Positions 10,335 to 23,250 of a stretch of DNA of 64,000 bases are shown piece after piece. Below the pieces are notes generated by a model. That model was given only the letters and a program-made list of their open reading frames with translations, ran no database searches and was not told where the DNA came from. The translations under genes were made by a program, and so were the position numbers. Location of the stretch: positions 26,867,095 through 26,931,094 of the forward strand of contig OY754967.1 of the NCBI GenBank assembly GCA_963576475.1, given 5' to 3'. Source of the DNA: Molanna angustata. Lineage: Eukaryota > Arthropoda > Insecta > Trichoptera > Molannidae. Position 1 is the stretch's first letter, and the number at the start of each line of letters is the position of its first letter.

Positions 10335-11078
10335 CATAGATTTTTGTTATAATATACTATGTAGATGTAGTACTCCGTGCAAAAAGTGAGTCATGGAAAA
10401 TCGCGCGTTTGGTGTTTTGGTTGGAAATATATTTCAGTTTTCCTTACATTTCAACACATCCTAGATAACTGTTCTCTAAATCTTAATAAACAAAGTGTTT
10501 AATACGACAAATAAATCCGAAAACAATTCACATTAGTCGTTATTCTCTATGGAAAAACGATGTAGACAGCCAACTAATAATAATAATAAATTTGGATAAT
10601 TTATATAGCGCTGTTTTTGTGAATATCTCACCTCAAGGGCGCTGAAAAAATGATTACGTTGTATCATTTCGGCTCTGGTAAGATTTGCGAAAAAGGTGCG
10701 TTTTGAGTTTTTTTCTGAACGAAGATATATTTTCGGTTTGTCTGAGGGTGTGTGGGAGCTTATTCCATGCATTTGGTCCTGCCACAGCAAATGCACGATC
10801 ACGATGTTTATTTCAACTAATTTCCCAACCATGGATGAAGAGGCAGAACGAAGTGATGATTGTCTGTCATTTATTGAAAGCGGAATGCACAGTTCGGAGA
10901 GGTAAGTAGGAGCCATACCACCAAGTGCTTTAAAGATTATGAGACAGAGCTTATATTCAATTCTTTCGGGGACTTTAAGCCAACTTAAGCGTCAAAAATC
11001 CCCCGGAAAAATGCCTCACTTCGATTCATACAAAATTTGCTAACTACGACATCTAGTATATTATAATAAAAATCTATG
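10335..11078 (-). mobile_element. MITE family A, copy 3, split by a LINE fragment
   Basis: Both family ends are present (CATAGATTTTTGTTATAA at the left; AATAAAAATCTATG at the right) and the internal sequence follows copy 2. It is interrupted by the insert 10576-10977. Removing the insert and one target copy restores the normal family length. It lies between the two alternative last exons of Nrg. Confidence 0.8.
10576..10977 (-). mobile_element. LINE 3' fragment with 8-bp target duplication
   Basis: AGCCAACT occurs at 10568-10575 and again at 10978-10985, immediately flanking the insert, which lies inside MITE copy 3. The minus-strand reading has APTYLSELCIPLS...LRSA, the C-terminal signature of L2-type LINE ORFs (usually followed by an R-rich stretch and WNSLP), here frameshifted. 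The 3' end has GCGCCCTTGAGGTGA then GCGCTATATAAATT and an ATT repeat. The 5' part is absent. Confidence 0.75.
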
Positions 11079-11245
11079 GTTTATTTCTCTCACAATGCTA
11101 CCAACATGACGTCATTAAAATTCGAACAATTGTAATTTCTAAATGTGTGTTTGTAAATTTGTTTTTCGAAAAAATGTGATTCGAATAATTGTCATTCGTA
11201 TAATTGAGCATTCAAATAATTGTTTTTCGAATAATTTTCCAGTCA

Positions 11246-13051
11246 CCTAAAAAAATATAGAAAAAGATACCTACACAGTAAGTAAAAACATATTCCCTTA
11301 ACCAGAGTACAAGCACTCGTGTGTAAAAGAAAAATCATAGTGGATGTATTTTTCATGCATGTCATAGATTTTGTTTACATCTTGTTGATTATTGCGTTCA
11401 ATGAAATCGTATTTACGATGCTAAAAATGTGTATTTAAAAAAATATTCGGATACAAGGTGCATTAATACAAAATCATAAAATTTAACCTTAGTTTATAAT
11501 TTATAATTCTATGTTTTCACCAAATAAAAACACGTCAAAAATGATTCGCAGTCAGTGGAGAGATTTTTCAACGACAAAATTCCGACGAATTTAAAACTAT
11601 GAATGTTTATTTTTTTAACTTACGTTTTGAAACATCCTAGTTTCTATATATAAAATAAAAATGATAAAAAAACAATTTGTTTGCGTCAAAAAATAGTTTA
11701 AATCAATATCAGATATAAGAAATATGTAATATGTACACAGAACAAAGAATCTAGTTGCGAATTGACTGCCGCCAGAAAGAGATGGAGTAAATATTTATAG
11801 AAAGAATAGATTCTGTTCAGGTCGGTTGCGAGAACGAAATTTCGGCTCAGCACGTTAAAAATATTTCCTTGGAGTTTCTTCAATCAGAAAGAGATTTACT
11901 TATATACCCATTACGCGTAATAAGGACAAAATATAAACGAACAACGTCGCTTCGTCAGAAAAAAATGCACTTAGGTTTACGTCTTTCTTATTTGTGCGTG
12001 TGACAAGGATAGATATATTCTGTTAGTGGGGTCTAGTCTCTCGGCTAGTTACAAATAATATTATTATCATGCAATAGTACACACATTGGTTATTATGAAC
12101 ATACTATTGTATTGTCTATGGTCAAAAGAAATTGTAACTATTTTCACATTATTCTGTTATAACTCAACACCCATTGATATTCACTAATACTGATTATATT
12201 TTGCTTTAAAAATCACTTCTAAAATAATACAAATCAATAAAAACATTAAGTATGTATATTTAAAAAGAAAAAATGTACGGTTAGTTACTTAGGTATTAAA
12301 TACGTAATCACGCAATCCTACATAAATCTTATCTTGTAAATTTAGGTTATAAATATATTTTGTTTAGGCACAAATCTTTGTAGTTGAATGATCAAATATT
12401 GAGTATGAATATTCAATACCAATATGTATAAAATAATACAAAATATCAGCAGCACAAAACGTAATAAATGTACATGCATGCCAACAAAAAATCTAAATTT
12501 AGGCATTTTATCCATATTATATCATTTGAAATATTCCATCAGTTTCCTCTAAATATTTAACTAAAGCCATAGCTGCATATTCTTGTGCCATTTTAATTGA
12601 AAATCTAAAAATTTATTTAAACTAAACATCAAACTGTAATTTAAATAACACGCTTTGACCGCTTATTATGATTTCAATAAGCATTCCAATGATTTGCATT
12701 CAGAATAACCACCATTTTAAACTAACAATCGCCGCCATTTTGAATTGTGATAATTTCAAGTCAATCGGTATTTATCGTTTCAGAATTACCACCATAAAAT
12801 GTATTCATTACTATGTCCCTTAAGGAGTAGATAGACGGAGAAAGAAGTATTTGTTATTGAACTTTGGCTGTCTAAATATTATAAAATGTATGGTTATTCC
12901 ATAAACCAGTTTAATTTATTTGCATGTATTTTCATATTTACTAAAGATTAATCCTTTTTATTGTTTGGTTTAAGTAAAACTTGAATGAAGTATAATTATT
13001 TGAATATCCAATGTATATTAGATGTATAATTTGACATATTATGTGTTTTAG
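11246..13051. other. Intron between the two Nrg last exons, no further gene seen
   Basis: After the MITE and the motif block the stretch is AT-rich with no frame longer than about 60 codons and no recognisable repeat. A short CGCCATTTT-type element may be present near 12725. The TTTTAG acceptor of the next exon is at 13042-13051. Confidence 0.5.
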
Positions 13052-13215
13052 GTCGTTTCACAGAGGATGGTTCCTTTATTGGTCAATATGTGCCAGGAGC
13101 AATGAAACCTCTGTCTGGAGGTTTGGGGCCAGTCAGCAGTGCTCCTCTCTCTCCTAATGCTTCTCACGCTTCCACACACTCTCCAACAGATAACAAACAT
13201 CCAACATATGTTTAA
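13052..13215 (+). CDS. Nrg: Neuroglian, alternative last exon 2 (Nrg180-like, neuronal type)
   Basis: The acceptor is ATGTGTTTTAG; the exon joins in phase 1 to 7689 and ends at TAA 13213-13215. It encodes GRFTEDGSFIGQYVPGAMKP, then a serine/proline-rich stretch and a terminal HPTYV. FTEDGSFIGQYVPG is the form found in the Drosophila neuronal isoform Nrg180, which likewise ends in TYV, a probable PDZ-domain ligand. Both alternative tails keep the FIGQY ankyrin site, so isoform choice changes the distal tail and not ankyrin binding as such. Confidence 0.93.
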
Positions 13216-16200
13216 TATATTATACATGACATGTGACAATGGCTTGTTAAATCTTTCTATGTTCTCTCTACTAACTATCCATGGATATGTTTTTGTATAA
13301 CAGCTTTCTTATTTGATATGTAATCATATATTTTTATCGATCATGTAACATGATAGAGGAATAATTTATTTATTTTTTACCTCCTTAACATTCCACAATT
13401 ATTTACTATTACGTGTATAAAGGTTGAATATATATTTTCTTAGAATCTACACTGATGCTGATGCTTTGGCTAAATTTGTACATTGTGTATGTATCTTTAA
13501 GTATGAAGTATAAAGTTGCTATAAATGTATTATTGATTTATAGTACAAAATGTTATCATTGAAAAGAGAATTAGAATAGTGGGACTTATATACGAGAGTA
13601 AACCAGAGTTATTGTAAAGATTGACTATTTTTGACATGACAGGTAGGATAGGAATTTTATCGTATTTTTGGAAAAATAAATTTGGTACTCAAATACAAAT
13701 TGAATGACATGAAGGTATTTTGATGTAGAATAATAAATAATAATGTTTTACTGTGTATTTTTGCAACATTGTTGGTGCTCTAAGGAATCCTGTGTTGATT
13801 CCTCGCTTTGTATAATGTATTTTTATGTTATGGCAACGAGCATTGCTATTTGAGCAAAGCTTTATTATTTAGATAGTCAATTATAACCAAGTGAGTGTTT
13901 TCAATGAATCATTTAAAATAAATATAAATATATATTATGTATAATAATTATAATTGACGCAACGCTTTTGTATTGTCCCTGAAATATGTGAAGAGCACTT
14001 TGATTTTATTTTATAACACATTCGTAAATGTCAACCCTTGTTAGTTGTTAGGCTTTTATAGATGTTTAGATTATTATGGTAGGCGATATTACAATTGTTT
14101 AAGTGCATCTTCTTGGTGACATTATTCTAAGTCTATATTTTATAATAATAATATTTGTTTTGTTATACCTATTTACTATCTTACATATTATATATATCTT
14201 ATATCTGTTCACAAAAATATTAATATTGTCTCTTTATTATTGCATTTATTAATATGCAATGTGTTTGTTATTTCACTAACAGGGTTATTTGATGGTTGAA
14301 AACAGTTCATTTAACTTAGAATATATCAAGTTCTTCAAGTTTATTTTATGGACTTAAAATAATACAAAACTTTTCATTTTCTATTTTATGTCTGAAATGT
14401 AGTTTTTTTTTTAGTTTCTTACAATTCACCCTAGAGAGAGTGCTCTATGTGAAATTTAGTTAATTTTTTGATAACATTTTATCAACAAATGACATCTACT
14501 TTTGTTTCCATAATAATTTATTTTTTGCTATGCACTTTTCTAACAAATATATAAAATTTTCTACAGTGTAGTTTTGTGTATGTAAGGTGGAAAGGTTGGC
14601 AATATAGTTGTCAAAAATTAATTCGTAATGTATAAATTAACTTCCAATATTACAACATTAACCAAAAGTTGACATTTATGTAAATAATATACCTTCATAA
14701 AACATACATATTGTATAACGTGTTATATAATAATATATTGTACAATGTGACAAAAGATTGTCGGTATCTTTCCACCTTACTTATCATGAATTAACAATGT
14801 GATAACATCTGAATTCATAAAATATAATATATCCTGTCAATGAATACTGAGTAGCGGGTCCAATAATATCACAGGTCAACTTGACTTACTGCCATTTGTA
14901 TGAATTCAATATGTTATCACTATTTTTACAACATGTATCTTAATAATGTGTAATTTTAATTCTTACCTTATATTATTGAGAAAATATTGGATTAGGAATG
15001 TGTTCATTTTTTACAATGTATCTAATTTGCAATGTATCTAAGTGTACCTATACAGTTTTTTAACCGATATATCTCAAGAATATAAACACTATGAATCTTT
15101 TTTTAAATATCTCTTAGTATACATAATTGTCCATAATTTTAAGAGTTTTAAATGTTTTTTTTATTATTTATATTAGTTTTATTGGAGAACTTAGAAAATA
15201 ATTATTACTTTTACTAAGTAAAATAGATTATTTTATAGATTTTCTACAGTGTAAGCTTTAAAGTAATATAATTTCAAACATTTTAAATTTCTGCACTAAT
15301 TGAGAGCACAAGTGCCTTAAAAACAAGGCATTTTTGTTTTTTTTTTGGTTGTATATACTGTAAGCACAATTTATTGCATTTATATGTCACAAGAAGTTTA
15401 GAGAAGATAAATAGTAATGGGTTCAATCCTGAAAACGCACAAAAATTTTAATGATGTGTCAAATTTATGTATTTTTTGCTATTCTGAAGATTGAATAAAA
15501 TAAAGGAAGTTTAATAAGATTAAAGTGACAGTTCTTGTGAAAATATTTTTGTTTCTTATGAGTATTCATTCAAATTTTAATTGGTCTTTGGAATTGAACC
15601 CATTATTATGATTCTGATGTTTGTGTTTTGTGGTTCATTCAATGGACACCTTGAACTTTATAACGTACTACTGATAGTTTTACAGAATCAACTGAAGTTA
15701 CAAAAATAATTATATTTAGTGTCTACTTTGCTATGAATATTTATAGGTCAACACAGTTCACTGTTTAAACAAGGTTTAAACCATGGGGGTATGGTTTAAA
15801 CTTCATAACCCCTATGCATAATTTAGATTTCTTCATAATGTTTATTATGGTAGAGATTAAACTATGCACCAAGTAAGTAATTTGTTTATTATATATGTAC
15901 TACAATCCCTGATATCATTATTTAAACTGTTTTTGTCATATGAATAGAAATTAAACACTTATAGGTATATTTGTGTATACCTAGATGTCTGAAGTAACCA
16001 CATTGTAAACTTTATGATTCCATGTTTAAATAAAATCAACAAATTTTATTTATATGTATAATATTTTTAGTTACTGGTAGGTATGTAACTTAAATGATGT
16101 TTTCATAAACTTAACACTTATTTTTCTTGTTCATTACTTATTGGGAAATACATAAGATATTACATGTGTTGAAATATATTTGGTTGTACATATATTGGGA

Positions 16201-16420
16201 ATTTATTTGGCAGCTTATATTTGTGATTTTTTTACTTTAGGAAGAGTGCATATATCAAAATGTAATATGTTATAGCTTATAATATACATATTCTTTTTAT
16301 TCATGTTATATTTTCTTTATTCAATAGCAATTTTGTTTTGTGTGTTTTCAATAGTCAATGTTGATGACCTATTTTTTTATTCAATCAATTGTATTTTAAT
16401 TTCAATAAAAGTAATAAATA
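13216..16420 (+). other. Nrg: Probable long 3' UTR of the neuronal Nrg form
   Basis: Over 3 kb of AT-rich sequence has no coding frame and no clear transposon. AATAAA-type signals occur near 13917, 15486, 16028 and 16402; I cannot tell which is used. Very long 3' UTRs on neuronal isoforms are known for Drosophila Nrg and other ELAV-regulated genes, so this reading is plausible but inferred. Confidence 0.45.
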
Positions 16421-16699
16421 TTTGTACAACATTCTATAGTAATCTAATCTATAGTAATCTATTCATAATGTTTTAAACAAATCCAAACCCAAGAAAATGA
16501 GATGTATTGTTTCCTCTTATGCTGGGTTAAAAATCCTGTCTAATCTAAAAATAGTACATGTTCTTTTTATTTTCAAAATTAAATATTTACTATGGAATCT
16601 CAACACAAACCTTTATTTTACACAGCTTCATTTAACTTAAAACACATTATGTAAATAATATTAGCAAAATAAAATTCAAACAATGTTCAGACTTCAAAT

Positions 16700-16781
16700 A
16701 TGAATATTTTTTCCGTTGACTCGGCAGAACTTATATTGCCTAACAATCCTACTGATCTTTCTCTGAATATTCGAAAATTAT
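16700..16781 (+). CDS. Candidate small membrane protein, exon 1
   Basis: I do not recognise this gene. ATG at 16700 (A at -3) opens a frame MNIFSVDSAELILPNNPTDL then SLNIRKL, ended by a strong donor TTAT/GTAAGTAA after base 16781 in phase 1. If unspliced it stops two codons later. The next proposed exon at 17776 fits the phase. It lies between the presumed Nrg 3' UTR and the decayed LINE, outside any repeat I could see, and is on the + strand like Nrg. An upstream ATG at 16683 would give only a six-codon frame. Confidence 0.42.
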
Positions 16782-17775
16782 GTAAGTAATATAATATATT
16801 CTTAAAATATTCTATTTTTTTTTTGTTGTAAATTGCAATTTTAGAATAATGCCAAAAAATTTACTATTCGTTAACAGATTTTGCATATACAATAATTATA
16901 TACTATCTACGCATTTGATTTGTTTCTTACTTTTTAATTCATCATAACGTGTACATTAGATTTTTTTCTATTTGGGTTAATAAGATGTTTAATTAAGTCA
17001 GTGTAAACATTTTGGTGGAAACATTATTTTTTAGGTACATTACATACTTACAAAGTGTTCGGTGTAATGAAAGTAATATAAAGGTTAGTTAAATAAAGGC
17101 TGTAAGAATGAGATCTGTTTGTGTTATTACTCATTTCAATTATTGTTACATGTATGTTTTTAATAAATGAATAGTCTAGTAAAAACTTTACTTAATAAAC
17201 TCCACTTTATTATCAATCATAAATTACCAGCAACATTCATGTCGTAAACTTGTGTGAAATATTACTATGTAAATTTAAGAAAAGATTTTTCATATCCCAT
17301 TATTATGATTAGTTTGTTGATAATCTAAAATTAGGTACAGCGGTGATTGCTAATAAATAAACATTTCTATTGGTGAATTGTGACGTTAGCTGCACAACCT
17401 CGTTCTGCGGAGCTCACATGCCCTAGCAGCAATATCTGTTGCTGTATAAGTATCTATTATAAAAATATAGCAATATAAATATCACCAATGTACAACAATG
17501 TATCAACTTTCTACATAGATAATTAACGATTTTGGACATTGCAAATATCATCTGAGTATTATTTACTTTTTGTAAAATTGTTGACTATTCTCCGGATAAT
17601 TATTGTTAAGACCAGAATTTAAACAAAGAATAAAAAATGTACAATTTAAGCATTTAACCAATAATAATTATTGGAATCTACAGTTTACCTGTACTATATA
17701 TTTAATGTTTTTAAAGTTATGATGACACATCAATTGACATATTATATAACATATATATTATATTGTAAATTTTAG

Positions 17776-17882
17776 ATCTTAAGAAACTGTCTGTACTTTG
17801 TGGCAAAATTCTCATTTTTTTATTGCTTTTGCCAGTCATTCTGAAATTAGATCTGGCAAATAAAATACTCACATCTGTTTGC
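17776..17882 (+). CDS. Candidate small membrane protein, exon 2 with membrane helix
   Basis: The acceptor AAATTTTAG and donor TGC/GTAAGTAAA bracket 107 bp that continue the frame of exon 1 as YLKKLSVLCGKILIFLLLLP then VILKLDLANKILTSVC. GKILIFLLLLPVIL is long and hydrophobic enough for one membrane helix, flanked by lysines. Exons 1 and 2 together make 63 codons exactly. Reading through the donor gives VSKFVKW and a stop, then AATAAA near 17957, an alternative end. The open frame seen on the opposite strand here is a shadow. Confidence 0.42.
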
Positions 17883-18142
17883 GTAAGTAAATTTGTCAAA
17901 TGGTGACAGAATCTCACTTTGTGTCTACTACCTTGAAAAGGCTATGCTTGCCCTTAATAAAAATGTAATTTTGTAAATAGAGTATGATATGTTATGTAAT
18001 ATAAATATCAGTGGTAAGCAGTATTATGAAAAAAAAGTTGTTCCAAACAGAAATTGGATAAAATCAATTATTATAAATATATACTTTATATAATTATATA
18101 CTTTAGTATGTATAAACCACTTACATACAAAAATATTTTCAG

Positions 18143-18175
18143 TTTAAGTTTATGAAATTGAATTTCAATCCTTAG
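18143..18175 (+). CDS. Candidate small membrane protein, possible last exon
   Basis: An ATATTTTCAG acceptor is followed in phase 0, as required, by FKFMKLNFNP and TAG. With exons 1 and 2 this gives a protein of about 73 residues. The exon is so short that a chance match is quite possible; exon 2 could instead be terminal. Confidence 0.25.
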   Translation, partial: FKFMKLNFNP

Positions 18176-19571
18176 GTTTCCTAAAAAAATAATTTATATT
18201 TTAAAATGTGATATCTTCTTTCAAATAATGATTCCTTCATATGAAGGGTTTTAATTACATCAGTCGAAAAATATATGTTCACATTCACTGGGACAATAAA
18301 TTATCACATAACTTGCAAATTTCAGTTAATATATGCCACTGATATAATAAGCATGTGCAACTATGTATTCACTGATTTGAATCACTCTGCATATATTTAC
18401 AGATTAATGAAAAATTTCATAATAAAATTTTAAACAACATTACTTTTTATGTAATTACTACATGTAATTTTTCGAAGTATCTATGTGGGCTTTACATTTT
18501 AACTTTATAGTTGGTTAAGAATAGCAAATTTTTAAACACTTAAACATAAGTGCATCTTAATTCCTCTAAGGTGTATAAAATATTTGCTTCATTTCCATTT
18601 TAAATGTACTTATACTACCAATTTGTAATTCTGAATTGCATTAGTGTTTTGGTACATAATGTAAATGTGATTTATATTTTCAAAATATGTATTACATAAG
18701 TTATTTTCAGTGCAGTATCTTTTACTTTGCATTCTATATATAAGCTTGTATCACAACATGTTAATTGATTTTGCCACAAATTGTACTCGTTAGTCTTATG
18801 TGCTGAATAATTTGTAAGAAAGAATCTCTTACTGCTGAATAACGATTGCTTTATTTTTTCTTCTTATGCTTTGTGAATCTCTAATTCTTCATTATTTCAA
18901 TGGTGTTGGATATTGTGGAAAATAAATTTTAATATTTCTCTTATGACTGATTTTATATATTGTCTTAAAATATAATACAATACGAATTTCCACAAAATGC
19001 ATCAATTTTGTATTTTTTGTGAAATATTTTTTTATGTTGCCTAGAAAAAATAAAAAAATATATAAATATGAGATGTTTTCCTATTTATAATACCTATCAT
19101 TTGATTGGTCAACACTTGGAAGCACAACCACACGATGGATCTTCAAATATTCTTCATATTGCATTTTAATCTCTATATAAAAATAACTATTTAAAAATAC
19201 AAACAACCTTCTTTAATTTGGCGATTCTGATTATGCTTCACCCAAACATGCTTGCATTACTAAACCTATTTGCAAGTCTCGTGTGTTTGAGTGTCTTCCT
19301 TCAGCAATCTCTCAACTGCTGGATGTAGGCCTTTTCTAGTTTTCTCCACTCATCTTTTCTTCGGGCTTTATGGAGCATCTACGTACACTATATTAAGCAA
19401 AAAAACCTGCGAGTACTTTGCATATCTTGCAGTCTTTAACACTAAACTTTTCGACTAATTTCCAAAAGGTGTTCAGTGATAACTTTTACCATGTCCGATT
19501 TCGATGATTCTTTTTCATAAGAAAGGTTATTTCCGGTTGATCGAGATCTGATAATGGGATCCACCAGAAAA
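18176..19571. other. AT-rich spacer with a possible LINE tail
   Basis: No gene is visible. Near 19310-19390 the phrase CAACTGCTGGATGTAGGCC followed by CTCCACTCATC is a common 3'-end motif of arthropod LINEs on this kind of strand; the rest is unremarkable. Confidence 0.4.
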
Positions 19572-19700
19572 TCATCGGAGGGGCAAGTCTGGTCAATAGG
19601 TGGAATCAAAACCATATGTTTACCCATATCATGGATATAATAATCATATGGGTAATCATGGATGGTTTTGATTCCCCCTATTGACCAGACTTGCCGCCCA
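19572..19700. mobile_element. Family G foldback MITE, short palindromic copy
   Basis: The two arms GGGGCAAGTCTGGTCAATAG and CTATTGACCAGACTTGCC are perfect inverted repeats. The pairing goes on through GGAATCAAAACCAT and GATTACCCATAT-type sequence to the centre, so nearly the whole 129 bp folds on itself. It is a compact relative of the elements at 4897-7342 and 54154-56734. Confidence 0.82.
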
Positions 19701-20450
19701 TATTCTTCAGTTTTCACTTCAGCAATAGTATTTTTTTAACACATTATCCAATTTTAATGATTCCTTTTTTAATAGGGAGTAGGTACTTCAGAGATGATCA
19801 CACATATAATTTCATTGTGATGAAATGATGATGAACTCATGAGAAGAAGTTATCAAACTATTCAATTTGCTAAGTCGTCTGCAATTAATAATAATTCTAT
19901 ACCACATTGTCTGCATTCAGTGATCTTTACACATTTGTTTTGAAGTCAGTTTTTTAATATATGAAAGATTATTAAAGTTTTGTTGAAGTAATATTTGTAT
20001 ACAATTGCTGCATTTATTTATATAATCTCAATATTTGTTAAATTAGTTATAAATACATTCCTAACCTCACTAGGACTACGCCTGTTTCTAGGTTTGAAAT
20101 TTGCAATATTATATTGATACATTACATCTACACCCATGCACCCACCACACAAAAATACAATATTTACCAATACGCAGTTGGGTACCTTAAATCATTATTG
20201 TGACAATATTATTATTCCACAGCAAAAATATAGGCACACCCAACTGGTACAATTAATACAAGGTAAAGTTGTAACCAAACATCTTGAACTTTTAGCCGAA
20301 AAGGAGGGCGATTTGCACGTAAAACAAAAAGACAAATTTGCGCTCTGCACAATTGGAAGCTAATTCAAGATGTTTGGTGAAAATTATACATGGATATAAA
20401 TGCCAGGGTGACCACACAATTAAAATATTTTTATATTAATATTGAAGAAA
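19701..20450. other. Spacer with a small palindrome at 20274-20380
   Basis: CCAAACATCTTGAA at 20276 and its inverted form TTCAAGATGTTTGG at 20363 bracket about 75 bp that includes GCGATTTGCACGTAAAAC and AAATTTGCGCTCTGCACAA. Somewhat similar wording occurs at 57605-57665. No gene is seen; the 75-codon frame crossing the palindrome looks incidental. Confidence 0.4.
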
Positions 20451-23250
20451 ATAAAAATAAAACAAATTAAATTAAATTAGATCAGTGAGTATATAAACTT
20501 TAAGTTGTTTTTTGAACAATATAAATAAGTTCTTTTTTGAACAAAAGAAATGAATTATTTTTTCAAGGCTTTTGGGAATATTGTTAAACATCAAAGGAGC
20601 TTGAAACAGAAAAATATTTTGACCAAAAGATGTCCTTACATGTACAGCCATATATAGTTTAAGGATAATGCCATTCTAGTGGTTCTATTTTGTTGGGTTC
20701 TGTTTGTTATTTCAATAATAGTGTAAAACTTGCACAAGGCTTGCAACATATATAATTGTTTTACAGTCATGATATTACATTCCTTAAACAATAAATCTGA
20801 CGAATATCGGAAACTCTTTTTGAAAGCAATTTTTGAGTAATATTTAGTGGTTCCAAATTAATCTTAAGACAAGATCCCCAGCATACAACATTGCAAGAGA
20901 GTAAAGATTGAACAACAGCGTAATATACAGATTAGATCATTTCTTTGTCAATTATGTGTCTAAGCTCCTGAAAAATGTTATTTTATTTCCACTGTTATTT
21001 TATGTCCACTCGTTCCAAGGATTCACAATTGCATTTTTTTGTCAGTTATGGATTTTTAATGTATAATCTATATAATACTAAATGTAATGTATTTTTTTTT
21101 TTGCATTCAGAGTAAGAAGATTACTGTCAAGCCAGTTTTTTGCAATTAACAATCCTTTACACTTATCAAAACAACATCCCAAGACTCTCCTGTAAATATC
21201 AAAGCAGTGTCATCTACAAATGTAACAATTAATTTCAATTTACACAGATCATTGATATATATCAAAAACAAAATTGGACCAAGCACACTACCTTGTGGTA
21301 TTCCTTAAGAGATTGACTTAAATGTTTATCGATCAAAACCTGTCGAGTTCTGCCGTATGAAACCAGTTTATGGCTACAGTACCAATACCTATTGACTGAA
21401 GCGCTTTTTAAGAAGAATGCCATGTGACACAGTATCAAATGCCTTGGACAAATCCAGAAACAGGGTAATAGCCCTATTTCCCTCATCCAAGCACCAATCA
21501 CTGCAGACATAACTTTCATGATTGCATAACTCGTTCCCACCACTCTCAAAGCTAATATTGACGATATGGGATAAGGGTTTACAAAGTTCACCACTAAATT
21601 GTTTATAAACTAGTTGCATGTAACACATGAGATCCAACTGTCGATAGCAATAGTATGTATAGTTGAAGAATAAGTACCAAACTATAAACCCATAAATACA
21701 AATTATTTAATATTTTAAGATATTTGGTTTTCTATACAACACATGTACCTAGGTATGTATGTCAAGATAGGATAGTAGGGAGGTCAGTCCTTTGATCCTA
21801 CCCAGAATGTGAAAACAGCATGATGGTATGTATGTATGTTTGGAGATTAGTATCAAATTATTAAGTCTTCTTAGATATTGTGAGTAGGCTACTTCCATAC
21901 AAATTGTATGAAAAAATGTCGTCACTAAATTCAATTTTTATAAAAATTGTTGAAAAAAATTTGCAATGTGCTAATACAATTTTAATATTTTTTATAGAAA
22001 ATTAAATTTTCTAGTTGGGGTGTTTCAGCTTTTTTCGATATTTTAAAAAAAATTGGAAATATGTGCAGTTAAACTCATAAATTTATCATAAAAAAAATAT
22101 TTTTCTTAATAAAAAATGTTTGAGAAACCCTGGAATTTTTTTAAAAAAACTAATTTGAGATTTTGTATTTGTCTATGTTTATACCAATTTTCAGCGTTCT
22201 AGCTTTTACGGTTTCTGAGATATATGGAAAAATAAATTAAAATTTCAAAAGTTGATGACCCCTGACTGAAACAAAAATTCACAATTCTGAGTACTTATAA
22301 AAGTTTTGTAGGCTTGTAATTTTTATATATATTTTAAAATTTTGGGCTCTGTAAATTAAGCGGATCAAAAGTTATAAGGAGGGGACAGACAGACACACAC
22401 ACACAAAACTCACATAAAATGTTCTACTCCGAATTCTGAGAAAATCCATGTATGGGAACATATATGCTGCGAGGCCTCTAGTTGGTGCTATTAGCATGCA
22501 AAAAGTCCACTACACCATACAAAATTTTCCTTCGTACACGCATCTTGGCTTAATAATGTCGATTCATTAAGAGAATTGAATTCTCATGAACGAATCGACA
22601 GTTGGATAATAGCACTTATATAGTCACATCCACTTAACAAACTTGACTTCATTGATGTTTTTATTATTTCAATAGTATTTGTAGGTTCAAATTTAAAAGT
22701 ATCACTTATAGTATTAGGTAGCGTAAGCTTTTGAATAAGGTCATTCTCATTAGTACCATTAACTGTACACAGATAATTAGCAAAATTGTAACCCACTTCA
22801 CTAAAAAAAACATTTACATAGTCAGTAATGTTAGATGGATCATCTTCAATTGATACAATGTTGTTATTAATTTTAAGGTTTTTCAATTGGGTTGATTCCT
22901 TTTGTAAATAAACAGCTTTCTTTATTACTTTCTTTTGTTGTTTAGTATCACCACTTACGTTTTTAAGCTTTTCAGTGAAATATGTATTTTTTGTTGATCA
23001 AATCATCAATTTTCGATATCTCTTGTAAAAGCAATTGAGTTCTAAGTTATTTAATTCTTTTCTACACCTATATGAAGCTTATCCCTTTTTTTGTGAGACT
23101 ATTTATAATTCCAATGTTTATCCAAGGTTTTAAAAATCTTGCCTTGTTTTGTCTTCTTATAGTATATGTACTGTTAACTACATGTTTTTTTAGGCAGTTT
23201 ATAAAGTTTTCAGTAGCCGACTTCTGTGCTGGCATTCTGTTTTTTTTTTA
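20450..23250 (-). mobile_element. Decayed LINE with reverse transcriptase remnants
   Basis: Read on the minus strand, 22886-22584 resembles the region before a LINE reverse transcriptase (DYVNVFFSEVGYNFANYL, then SGCDYIS). Bases 21637-21389 carry motif A as ITLFLDLSKAFDTVSHGILL, and 21310-21200, in another frame, reads [20 protein letters not shown] and FVDDT. Stops and frameshifts are frequent, so it is an old copy of the Jockey/CR1-like group. A family C repeat (about 21760-22560) sits between the two halves. Confidence 0.75.
21760..22560 (+). repeat. Dispersed repeat family C, copy 2, inside the decayed LINE
   Basis: Landmarks shared with the copy at 62870-63440: GGTCAGTCC-type start, GTCGTCACTAAATTCAATTTT, ATAGAAAATTAAATT, GATGACCCCTGACTG, AAAGTTTTGTAGGC, and GAATTCTCATGAACGAATCG at the end. 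It separates LINE sequence upstream (22584 on) and downstream (21637 back), so it probably inserted there. Confidence 0.6.

Noticed and set aside
20136..20363. 75-codon frame
   Set aside because: It crosses a palindrome and has no recognisable motif, splice site or conservation clue.
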